A stretch of DNA of 13,305 nucleotides from Chryseobacterium gleum (GTDB lineage: Bacteria > Bacteroidota > Bacteroidia > Flavobacteriales_D > Crocinitomicaceae): positions 1 through 13,305 of the forward strand of contig CAMCQW010000028.1 in assembly GCA_945877045.1 (NCBI GenBank), read 5' to 3'. Shown here in pieces: positions 7,661 to 13,305 of the stretch. A program made the translations under genes and the position numbers. Position 1 is the stretch's first letter, and every line of letters starts with the position of its first letter. Below the pieces are notes generated by a model. That model saw only the letters and a program-made list of their open reading frames with translations. It searched no databases and was not told the DNA's origin.

Positions 7661-8101
7661 ATGGAAGTTCAGCAATACATCGAACAGTTAGAGGGACCTA
7701 GAAAGTCTGAATTCTTGGAATTACGAAAAGTTATTGTCGAAAATGTCCCTAAAGGATTTGAAGAAACTATTGGGTATGGCATGATTGGATATGTGGTGCC
7801 TCATTCTATTTACCCTGCAGGGTATCATTGCACGCCAAAACTCCCTTTACCATTTTTGAATTTAGTCATGCGAAAAGATATCATTACCTTTTATCATATG
7901 GGCCTATATAGTGATGAAAAGTTGCTGGATTGGTTTAAAGATGAATACAGTAAATTCACAAGCCTAAAACTTGATATGGGAAAAAGCTGTGTCCGTTTTA
8001 AAAAATCAGGTGAAATTCCCTATGCGCTAATTGGCGCTCTCATGCAGAAAGTTAGTGTAGAAGATTGGGTGCTTCTTTACGAAGAAAAATTGAAGGCCTA
8101 G
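7661..8101 (+). CDS. DUF1801 domain protein (YdhG-like)
   Basis: A 146-residue protein that is essentially one DUF1801 domain. Recognisable segments are VQQYIEQLEGPRKSEFLELRKVI (3-25), PKGFEETIGYGMIGYVVP (30-47), the variable SIYPAGYHCTPKLPLPFLNL region (49-68) and KLDMGKSCVRFKKSGEIPYALIG (103-125). Some members of the wider family were proposed as iron chaperones, but the function in Bacteroidota is unknown and I assign none. It is soluble, with no signal peptide. It follows the aminotransferase gene with only a tandem stop codon between them. Its own stop (8099-8101) borders the composite repeat region. Confidence 0.85.
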   Translation: MEVQQYIEQLEGPRKSEFLELRKVIVENVPKGFEETIGYGMIGYVVPHSIYPAGYHCTPKLPLPFLNLVMRKDIITFYHMGLYSDEKLLDWFKDEYSKFTSLKLDMGKSCVRFKKSGEIPYALIGALMQKVSVEDWVLLYEEKLKA

Positions 8102-8115
8102 TTCCCACCTACCTT

Positions 8116-8158
8116 CGATCTACCGTGTCGATTTACCGTGTTTCTCGACTTACCGTGT
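8116..8158 (+). repeat. Three copies of a 13-bp unit CGAYYTACCGTGT
   Basis: The copies are at 8116-8128 (CGATCTACCGTGT), 8129-8141 (CGATTTACCGTGT) and 8146-8158 (CGACTTACCGTGT). The first two are directly tandem and the third is offset by the 4-base insert TTCT. They differ only at the two YY positions. Confidence 0.85.
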
Positions 8159-8160
8159 CT

Positions 8161-8245
8161 CTCGACTCCGCTCGATTCACATAAAGGGTGCTCGATTCAC
8201 ATAATAGGTCCTCGATTCACTAAACGGGCATCGAGCGGAGTCGAG
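8161..8245. terminator. 16-bp perfect inverted repeat with 53-base loop
   Basis: CTCGACTCCGCTCGAT (8161-8176) is the exact reverse complement of ATCGAGCGGAGTCGAG (8230-8245). An outer pair, CCTACCTT (8108-8115) and AAGGTAGG (8291-8298), has the same centre. Lying between convergent stop codons, it could end transcription from both sides. There is no clean U-tract directly after the arms, so this is not a textbook intrinsic terminator. The structure is certain; the terminator role is inferred. Confidence 0.45.
8171..8230 (+). repeat. Three tandem 20-bp units beginning CTCGATTCAC
   Basis: The units at 8171-8190, 8191-8210 and 8211-8230 share an exact 10-bp head, CTCGATTCAC, and a diverged AT-then-GG tail (such as ATAAAGGGTG and ATAATAGGTC). 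After 20 bp (8231-8250) a degraded unit, CTCGATAAACTTAATAGAAG, follows in phase at 8251-8270. The array forms most of the loop of the surrounding inverted repeat. Confidence 0.9.
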
Positions 8246-8269
8246 TTGCACTCGATAAACTTAATAGAA

Positions 8270-8315
8270 GCTAGCCGAGTGGACTTACTAAAGGTAGGGT
8301 TGTATCGAGGCTAGC
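8270..8315. repeat. 7-bp inverted repeat GCTAGCC / GGCTAGC
   Basis: GCTAGCC at 8270-8276 and GGCTAGC at 8309-8315 are reverse complements and share the palindrome GCTAGC. They lie at the edge of the composite repeat nearest the DUF4476 gene end, where they could form a second hairpin in the 3' end of either transcript. Confidence 0.45.
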
Positions 8316-8327
8316 GTTAACGAATAA

Positions 8328-9419
8328 TCAGTTTTTACCGCTAATATATTTCCTGTATTCCATTTTGGTACTATCGAAAGAAAAATGTTTAGCAAGCGAA
8401 GAGGCATTCTCCTTATCTACTAATCGATCGGACATAAATTTTGCAACAGTTAATTGATTGGCATCAAAAGTAAATAAAGGCATTATCTTTTCTGCATCTG
8501 CTGCATAAAGACACATATTAACCAAGGACAATTGTAACGCTTCAACACGGTCATCTTCAAAACTTTGATCCTTTAATTCTTCAATAAAAACAGCGGTATT
8601 GTTCAAAGTTCTAGAACAGTTTACGTTGGAATTACTGGGTGATGAAGTGTTTGTAACAACGTTATTCGATGAATTTATAGATGAGTTGGAAGAATTGGTT
8701 GTTGTAGTTGTAGTTGTAATAACCGTTGAACTATTTGTATTCGCTGGAGCGTTTCCTGAAATAGTAACATTCGCAGGAACAAGCACATTGGTATTAATTT
8801 GAGCATTCGGATCCACAACTTGACCATTGATGTTAATACTCATGTTTACCCCCATATTTTGACCAGAAGTTGAATCTACTATATTCATCTGGATGCCCAC
8901 ATTACCATTTGAAGAATTAGTGGGAGTTGGAGTTGCTTGAATGTTTACCGATCCATTGCCTGTTTGTTGAGTCGTTGTTTCTGTAACTACCGTTGTGGTG
9001 GTAGAATTTCCAACAAACCCAATACCAACAGATCCATCTGAAAAGGAAGCATTGTTATCTGGTCGATAATTAATGACCGTTTCACCAGTAGATGCACCTA
9101 CCGTTGGGATTTGGCTTATCAATTGTAATTTACCCTTTCCCTTTTTGAAAATGATTCGTGTGGTGATATCACTTGGAGAATCAATGAAAAAGTTTTTATC
9201 AATGTCTGCTGTTTTACCATCTGAAAAGATCAATTTCACCGAATAGGCAGAATTTACTAATCCACTTACCACCACATTAGTTTGTGGCAACGAATTTTGT
9301 TTTACGCCATTTAATATAACATAAAATGTTTGACCATTGTTGTTGAAAACGGTAAAATTTGATTGAGCAAAAAAACAAGAACTTATAATACAAAAACAGA
9401 TAGCTAATTTCATTTTCAA
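8328..9419 (-). CDS. Secreted protein with Ser/Thr/Asn-rich linker and C-terminal DUF4476 domain
   Basis: A 363-residue protein with a Sec signal peptide (KMK start, hydrophobic 4-17, probable cut after FFA at 19). The N-terminal region (20-105) is predicted to be beta-rich. A long low-complexity linker at about 136-268 is rich in Ser, Thr, Asn and Gly and includes a run of seven threonines near 235-241. The C-terminal domain (about 272-360) matches DUF4476: FIEELKDQSFEDDRVEALQ, the CLYAADAEKIMPLFTFDANQL segment and KHFSFDSTKMEYRKYI. DUF4476 is a Bacteroidota family of unknown function found in secreted proteins. No type IX secretion C-terminal signal is evident. It is a single gene, convergent with the DUF1801 gene across the composite repeat and divergent from the nuclease fusion gene. 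Confidence 0.85.
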   Translation of the reverse strand: MKMKLAICFCIISSCFFAQSNFTVFNNNGQTFYVILNGVKQNSLPQTNVVVSGLVNSAYSVKLIFSDGKTADIDKNFFIDSPSDITTRIIFKKGKGKLQLISQIPTVGASTGETVINYRPDNNASFSDGSVGIGFVGNSTTTTVVTETTTQQTGNGSVNIQATPTPTNSSNGNVGIQMNIVDSTSGQNMGVNMSININGQVVDPNAQINTNVLVPANVTISGNAPANTNSSTVITTTTTTTNSSNSSINSSNNVVTNTSSPSNSNVNCSRTLNNTAVFIEELKDQSFEDDRVEALQLSLVNMCLYAADAEKIMPLFTFDANQLTVAKFMSDRLVDKENASSLAKHFSFDSTKMEYRKYISGKN

Positions 9420-9535
9420 TAATTTTTGATGATTAATTTTTCTAAATACCGCTTAAAATTACTACTAATTTCTATAAAATATAATCCACTAATTAAATTA
9501 GATTTTTTTTTCTAAATATATTGATTTTTTCACAC

Positions 9536-9562
9536 TTGTAAATGGACTTTTGAATACTTTCG
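9536..9562 (+). promoter_or_regulatory. Candidate promoter TTG-N16-TACTTTCG before the nuclease fusion gene
   Basis: TTG (9536-9538) is followed by TACTTTCG (9555-9562), one base off TAnnTTTG and with a slightly short 16-bp spacer. The -7 box ends 4 bp before the ATG, so the transcript could be leaderless or nearly so. Confidence 0.4.
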
Positions 9563-9566
9563 CTGC

Positions 9567-10937
9567 ATGAATTTTGTAATCATCGACGTTGAGACCACGG
9601 GAGGGAGCGTAAATGCCTCAAAGATAACAGAGTTGGCTATTTACAAATTTGATGGTGAAAAGATCATTGACGAATTTGTAACACTTGTAAATCCCGAAAT
9701 ACCCATTCCTGAATTTATTGTTCGTTTAACTGGCATAAGCGATCACATGGTGACGAAAGCACCAAAATTTTATGAAATAGCTAAGCAAGTAATTGAATTT
9801 TGTGAGGGCTGTGTCTTCGTTGCGCACAATGTAGCTTTCGATTATGGAATGTTTAGAAGTGAATATAAAACGCTTGGCTATGATTTCAGATTCCCACACC
9901 TTTGCACTGTAAAAGCAGCGCGATTAATCATTCCGGGGCATGAATCGTATAGCTTAGGCAAACTAACCCGATCGCTCGGAATAAGCATCAATGGAAGACA
10001 TAGGGCAGGTGGTGATGCATTAGCGACCGCTGAACTTTTCCAAATTATGCATGCAAAAGATCAAGAAAGATTAATTGGATTAATTCAAACGGAGATAAAT
10101 CCAAAAAAAATTCACCCCAATCTCTCCATAGAAACCATCGATGGACTACCACAAAAAACAGGGGTTTACCTATTTTATAATGAGTTCAATAAAATAATTT
10201 ACATCGGAAAAAGTATTTCCATAAAGAAAAGAGTAGAACAGCACTTAAACAATATGAAAACGGCAAAGGCAATAAAAATGATACAAGATATTGTTCGCAT
10301 TGAATACGAAATTACAGGATCAGATCTTATTGCCATGTTACGAGAAAGTGAATTAATTAAAATTCACAAACCCCTATATAATCGGACGCTGAGAAATAGT
10401 GTGTTTTCCTTCGGACTTTTTGATCAGCTGAATGAGAGGGGATACATTACCTTAAAAGTGGAATCTTTGAGTAAAAATGATGCGTACCCATTGATTCATT
10501 TTAACAGCAAAAAAGATGGTATTGAATTTTTAAACGCAAAAGTAGAACATTACCAACTTTGCCAAAAACTATGTCATTTGTATCAAAGCCAAGAAGCATG
10601 CTTCCATTATACCATAAAAAAATGTTCAGGAGCTTGCGTTAATTTAGAGCATGCAGTTGACTATAATAAGCGTGTAAACCAGTGCATTGATGCCTTAACC
10701 TTTGAAGGTCGTTCTTTTTACATTATCGATAAGGGGCGAGAGAAAGTGGAGAAAAGTATTGTTTGGATTGAAAATGGAGTGTATCAAGGATATGGTTTTG
10801 CTCCTTATCACTTTCATGGAAAAGGTCCCACTGATTACAAACGATATATTAATAAACAGAAAGAAAATAGAGATGTGAAAACGATTCTTACTCTTTTCCT
10901 TCGAAAAAATGAATTGGCAAAAGTTATAGAGCTTTAG
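9567..10937 (+). CDS. DnaQ-like 3'-5' exonuclease fused to a GIY-YIG (UvrC/Cho-like) nuclease
   Basis: A 456-residue two-nuclease protein. Residues 1-165 are a DEDDh exonuclease like DNA polymerase III epsilon: D7 and E9 in IIDVETTG, D92 in AHNVAFDYG, and H145 and D150 in HRAGGDA. Residues 195-275 are a GIY-YIG endonuclease: GVYLFY (199-204), IYIGKS (211-216), R222, E260 and N272 in KPLYN. The C-terminal part keeps a cysteine cluster (C332, C336, C345, C353, C357) spaced much like the iron-sulfur site of UvrC, which continues into a domain of unknown role. This order is known from Cho-like and DnaQ-UvrC fusion proteins, which cut damaged DNA, so a repair role is likely. There is no UvrC HhH or RNase H-like C-terminal half. 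It is a single gene with its own candidate promoter, 28 bp before the metallo-hydrolase gene. Confidence 0.9.
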   Translation: MNFVIIDVETTGGSVNASKITELAIYKFDGEKIIDEFVTLVNPEIPIPEFIVRLTGISDHMVTKAPKFYEIAKQVIEFCEGCVFVAHNVAFDYGMFRSEYKTLGYDFRFPHLCTVKAARLIIPGHESYSLGKLTRSLGISINGRHRAGGDALATAELFQIMHAKDQERLIGLIQTEINPKKIHPNLSIETIDGLPQKTGVYLFYNEFNKIIYIGKSISIKKRVEQHLNNMKTAKAIKMIQDIVRIEYEITGSDLIAMLRESELIKIHKPLYNRTLRNSVFSFGLFDQLNERGYITLKVESLSKNDAYPLIHFNSKKDGIEFLNAKVEHYQLCQKLCHLYQSQEACFHYTIKKCSGACVNLEHAVDYNKRVNQCIDALTFEGRSFYIIDKGREKVEKSIVWIENGVYQGYGFAPYHFHGKGPTDYKRYINKQKENRDVKTILTLFLRKNELAKVIEL

Positions 10938-10951
10938 CGATAAAAAAAATA

Positions 10952-10959
10952 TATCTTCG
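10952..10959 (+). promoter_or_regulatory. -7-like element TATCTTCG before the metallo-hydrolase gene
   Basis: TATCTTCG differs from TAnnTTTG at one position and ends 6 bp before the ATG at 10966. The same TTCG variant precedes the nuclease fusion gene and the PlsC-like gene. No -33 TTG is evident. Confidence 0.35.
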
Positions 10960-10965
10960 TAACAA

Positions 10966-11742
10966 ATGAAAGGAAAAGCAATTGTTTTAGGTTCAGGCAC
11001 TTCACAAGGTGTTCCTTTGATTGCATGTAGCTGTCACGTTTGTTCCTCTGACGATTTCAAAGATAAACGATTACGCTCCTCCTTACTTTTCCATGTTGAC
11101 CAAAAAAATTATGTAATTGATGCTGGTCCTGATTTTCGGCAACAGATGCTTAGAGCAAAAGTAAACGACCTAGAGGGAATCCTATTCACGCACGAGCATA
11201 AAGATCATATTGCAGGCTTAGACGACGTTCGGGCATACAATTACCGGTACAATTCCCACATGGATGTTTTCTGCAGCGCAGAGGTAGAAGCCGCATTAAA
11301 AAGAGAGTTTTCTTATATTTTCAATAACGTTGACTATCCAGGGATCCCAAAAATAAAACTGCATCAGATAGATAAATCCCCCTTCAATTTATCCGACACA
11401 TGCACCATTATCCCTATCCAAGTAAATCATTATAAAATGCCGGTACTTGGATTTAGGATCGGAGACTTTGCCTATATAACGGATGCTAAAACAATTGCTA
11501 AAGAAGAAAGTGATAAATTGAAAGGAATAAATATTTTGATCATAAATGCTTTACATCAATCAAAACACATCTCCCATTTTAACCTAGAAGAGGCCTTAGC
11601 ATTTATCGCCTTAATTCAACCAAAAAAAGCCTATCTGACCCATATTTCACATTTATTTGGCAAACACAATGATATTCAAGCATTGCTCCCACCAAATGTT
11701 TACCCAGCGTATGATGGCTTGGAAATCGATTTTAATTACTAA
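10966..11742 (+). CDS. PhnP-like MBL-fold metallo-hydrolase
   Basis: A 258-residue beta-lactamase-fold hydrolase close in layout to the phosphodiesterase PhnP. The dinuclear metal site is complete: H76, H78, D80 and H81 in THEHKDH, then H155, D173 (ITDAK) and H226. A second, structural zinc site is also kept: C21, C23 and C26 in ACSCHVC with H229 in THISH, as in E. coli PhnP. PhnP hydrolyses the cyclic phosphate of phosphoribosyl cyclic phosphate in phosphonate use. No other phn gene is in the window, so the substrate here is open; a general nucleotide or cyclic-phosphate phosphodiesterase is likely. The protein is cytoplasmic and has no signal peptide. It lies 28 bp after the nuclease fusion gene, with its own -7-like box. 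Confidence 0.88.
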   Translation: MKGKAIVLGSGTSQGVPLIACSCHVCSSDDFKDKRLRSSLLFHVDQKNYVIDAGPDFRQQMLRAKVNDLEGILFTHEHKDHIAGLDDVRAYNYRYNSHMDVFCSAEVEAALKREFSYIFNNVDYPGIPKIKLHQIDKSPFNLSDTCTIIPIQVNHYKMPVLGFRIGDFAYITDAKTIAKEESDKLKGINILIINALHQSKHISHFNLEEALAFIALIQPKKAYLTHISHLFGKHNDIQALLPPNVYPAYDGLEIDFNY

Positions 11743-11797
11743 ATCACCTTTGTGAATAATTAAATTGAAATCATGTAATTAACAGTTTCGATTCTTA

Positions 11798-11805
11798 TAA
11801 TTTCG
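11798..11805 (+). promoter_or_regulatory. -7-like element TAATTTCG before the PlsC-like gene
   Basis: TAATTTCG differs from TAnnTTTG at one position and ends 14 bp before the ATG at 11820. An A-rich tract follows. It would serve the two acyltransferase genes as one transcript. No -33 TTG lies at the usual spacing. Confidence 0.35.
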
Positions 11806-11819
11806 AAGTCAGAAAAAAA

Positions 11820-12632
11820 ATGGAAAAAGAAAAACGTATTGATGTCAAGCGATTAATCGAAAGTAAAAATAAAAAAATTGCTTTTTGGTTACCAAAATTT
11901 GTTATTCGCTACCTCGAACGAATCATTCATCAGAAAGAAATAAATCATTATCTCGAAAAATATAAAAACATCAAGGATGCAGCATTTAGCGATGCCCTAT
12001 TGGATGAATTTAATATTAGCATCGCTTCAACAGGCATAGAAAACATCCCGAAATCAGGGCCAATCATAATCGTACTCAACCATCCACTAGGTGGAATGGA
12101 TGGCCTTGCATTGATTTCGCTGCTTAAATACCACAGACCCGATGTGCGATTTATTGTGAATGATTTACTCTTAAACCTAGAAAATCTTAATGGATTATTT
12201 ATTGGAGTGAATAAACACGGCAAAAACGATAAATCAGTGCGAGGACAAATTGCCAAGGCCTTTGAATCAGATCATGCCATTTGCTTGTTCCCAGCAGGAT
12301 TAGTGAGTAGAAAAATAGATGGCGTGGTTCAGGATCTACCCTGGAAACGAACATTCGTTACCTATGCGCGTTTATTGGACAGACCAGTTATTCCTATTCA
12401 TATAGATGGAAAATTATCTCCATTTTTTTATCGCTTGAATAGTTTTCGTAGATTTTTAAGGATTAAGACCAATATAGAAATGCTATACTTATCCAATGAA
12501 TTATTCAAACAACGCAATAAAAAATTAACATTTACAATAGGTAAAGAAATAAAAATGAACCAATTTGACACTTCGAAAAATGATTTTGAGGTCGCGAAGG
12601 AAATTCGGAAAATAGTGCATGAATTAAACTAA
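11820..12632 (+). CDS. PlsC-type acyltransferase, probable aminolipid O-acyltransferase (GlsA/OlsA-like)
   Basis: A 270-residue lysophospholipid-acyltransferase-family protein. Motif I is NHPLGGMDG (87-95): the catalytic His and Asp are separated by five residues instead of four. Motif III reads LFPAGLVSRK (156-165), with Ala where the classic FPEG has Glu. A PVIPIHIDG strand (189-197) matches motif IV. This variant is typical of the subfamily that occurs next to or fused with OlsB/hemolysin-like GNAT acyltransferases. The GNAT gene starts 4 bp downstream, so the pair probably makes an aminolipid: N-acylation by the GNAT, then O-acylation by this enzyme, as for GlsB/GlsA glycine lipids in Bacteroides. 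The amino acid used (glycine, ornithine or serine) cannot be read here. It acts at the inner face of the cytoplasmic membrane. A plain glycerolipid acyltransferase is the alternative. Confidence 0.85.
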   Translation: MEKEKRIDVKRLIESKNKKIAFWLPKFVIRYLERIIHQKEINHYLEKYKNIKDAAFSDALLDEFNISIASTGIENIPKSGPIIIVLNHPLGGMDGLALISLLKYHRPDVRFIVNDLLLNLENLNGLFIGVNKHGKNDKSVRGQIAKAFESDHAICLFPAGLVSRKIDGVVQDLPWKRTFVTYARLLDRPVIPIHIDGKLSPFFYRLNSFRRFLRIKTNIEMLYLSNELFKQRNKKLTFTIGKEIKMNQFDTSKNDFEVAKEIRKIVHELN

Positions 12633-12636
12633 AAAA

Positions 12637-13305
12637 ATGGAAGAAATACTACCCGCTATTGATAGATCTATTCTGAAAGCTGAGTTAAATAAAGATTGTT
12701 TTACTAGGCTGACGCGAAAAGGGAATAATGAGATTTATATTGTTAATGACAAAAATGCGCCAAATGTCATATTGGAAATTGGACGATTACGAGAAATTAC
12801 ATTTCGAGCATCAGGAGGCGGCACCGGAGAATCCGTAGACTTAGACGAATACGATAGAGGTGAAAATGCCTACCAACAATTAATCGTTTGGTCACCGGAA
12901 GATGAGGAAATAATTGGTGGATACCGGTTCATTTTATGCAAGAATTCAATCGACCATACAGGAAAAATTAATCTATCGACAGAGCACTATTTCAAGTTCT
13001 CTGATAATTTCATAAACAATATCCTGCCCTACACCATCGAATTAGGTCGTAGCTGGGTACAACCCAATTTTCAGCCAACAGTGAATCCAAGGAAGGGGTT
13101 ATTTGCCTTAGATAATATTTGGGATGGACTTGGAGCACTTGTTCGATTTAACCCAAATATCAAGTACTTTTTCGGGAAGGTAACTATGTATAAAAATTAC
13201 AACACAGATTGCCGTGATTTCTTGTTATACTTCATGCATAAATTCTTTCCGGACAACGAACAACTCATGATTCCAATCAATGCCTTGCAACAAAACTATG
13301 ATACC
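12637..13305 (+). CDS. GNAT-type lipid N-acyltransferase (GlsB/OlsB-like), 3' truncated
   Basis: Open from ATG 12637 to the window end without a stop (223 residues visible). It starts 4 bp after the PlsC-like stop behind an A-rich tract. Family marks: GRLREITFR (49-57), SGGGTGESVDLDEYD (59-73), a QLIVW strand, the IIGGYRF strand and ELGRSWVQPNFQP (135-147). These fit the GNAT-fold acyl-ACP-dependent N-acyltransferases of the OlsB/hemolysin type, which attach a 3-hydroxy fatty acid to the alpha-amino group of an amino acid, the first step of ornithine or glycine lipid synthesis. With the upstream O-acyltransferase it forms a two-gene aminolipid unit. The missing C-terminus prevents comparison with fused or single-domain forms. 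Confidence 0.85.
   Translation, partial: MEEILPAIDRSILKAELNKDCFTRLTRKGNNEIYIVNDKNAPNVILEIGRLREITFRASGGGTGESVDLDEYDRGENAYQQLIVWSPEDEEIIGGYRFILCKNSIDHTGKINLSTEHYFKFSDNFINNILPYTIELGRSWVQPNFQPTVNPRKGLFALDNIWDGLGALVRFNPNIKYFFGKVTMYKNYNTDCRDFLLYFMHKFFPDNEQLMIPINALQQNYDT

Larger units (their letters stand above)
8102..8327. repeat. Composite TCGA-rich repeat region between convergent genes
   Basis: A non-coding stretch lying 3' to 3' between the DUF1801 and DUF4476 genes. It looks richer in G and C than its surroundings and contains eleven TCGA tetramers between 8115 and 8308. Inside are three near-identical 13-bp units, three tandem 20-bp units plus a degraded fourth, a 16-bp perfect inverted repeat, and an 8-bp inverted repeat with the same centre (8203). 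Unit lengths of 13, 17 and 20 are not multiples of three, and the frames are interrupted, so it is unlikely to code. It may be a bidirectional terminator, a folded RNA/DNA structure or a dispersed repeat family. The core TCGACTCCGCTCGA resembles a dispersed intergenic repeat that I recall from other genomes (memory, not checked). Confidence 0.85.

Noticed and set aside
8171..8230. Possible CRISPR array (20-bp regular repeats)
   Set aside because: The units are directly tandem without unique spacers, the shared part is only 10 bp, and no cas genes are present.
8599..8802. Plus-strand open frame with a long valine run
   Set aside because: It is antisense to the threonine-rich linker of the DUF4476 gene; the valines are the complement of ACA/ACT threonine codons.
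9489..9501. Palindrome CTAATT-A-AATTAG in the divergent gap before the nuclease gene
   Set aside because: It is made only of common AT-rich words, is short and has no second copy nearby; chance is the simplest explanation.
10695..11000. Minus-strand open frame across the nuclease and metallo-hydrolase genes
   Set aside because: It covers the nuclease C-terminus, the promoter gap and the metallo-hydrolase start, which are all better explained on the plus strand.
11948..12256. Minus-strand open frame inside the PlsC-like gene
   Set aside because: It is antisense to the catalytic motif region of a clear acyltransferase.

Overview
The window looks like chromosomal DNA from a member of the Bacteroidota, most likely Flavobacteriales or a close relative. 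The base composition is AT-rich. Several starts are preceded by A-rich tracts rather than Shine-Dalgarno sequences, and several genes have a Bacteroidota-type -7 element (TAnnTTTG, here also TAnnTTCG) just upstream. The families also fit: a DUF4476 secreted protein, DUF1569 and DUF1801 proteins, and an NHPxGGxDG acyltransferase next to an aminolipid-type GNAT. No rRNA, tRNA, CRISPR array, transposase or phage gene was seen.

Layout. Bases 1-2838 hold a plus-strand run: a 5'-truncated LTA-synthase-like phosphotransferase, an overlapping diacylglycerol-kinase-family lipid kinase, a DUF1569 DinB-like protein and a previously untracked 56-residue membrane protein whose start codon overlaps the preceding stop. 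An ECF sigma factor (minus strand, 2825-3421) converges on it. From 3572 the plus strand carries a CPBP membrane protease, then a PAP2 phosphatase overlapping a GT39 (ArnT-like) lipid-linked sugar transferase, then a class I aminotransferase followed at once by a DUF1801 protein. Bases 8102-8327 are a non-coding composite repeat between convergent genes. It has tandem 20-bp units, a triplicated 13-bp unit and two nested inverted repeats sharing one centre of symmetry. On its far side is a minus-strand secreted DUF4476 protein. Diverging from that gene are an exonuclease/GIY-YIG nuclease fusion, a PhnP-like metallo-hydrolase, and a PlsC-type acyltransferase with a 3'-truncated GNAT acyltransferase.

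How the genes may work together. The dominant theme is envelope lipid chemistry. LTA-synthase-like enzymes leave diacylglycerol in the membrane, and the adjacent kinase family can rephosphorylate it. PAP2 and GT39 enzymes both act on polyprenyl-phosphate or lipid A type substrates. The terminal acyltransferase pair resembles the O- and N-acyltransferases that make glycine, ornithine or serine aminolipids. The remaining genes (aminotransferase, nuclease fusion, metallo-hydrolase) look like ordinary single-gene neighbours. Nothing here is clearly a defence or mobile system. The composite repeat is the least explained structure, and the nuclease fusion carries an interesting UvrC-like cysteine cluster. 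All functional statements come from reading motifs by eye; no database search was run.
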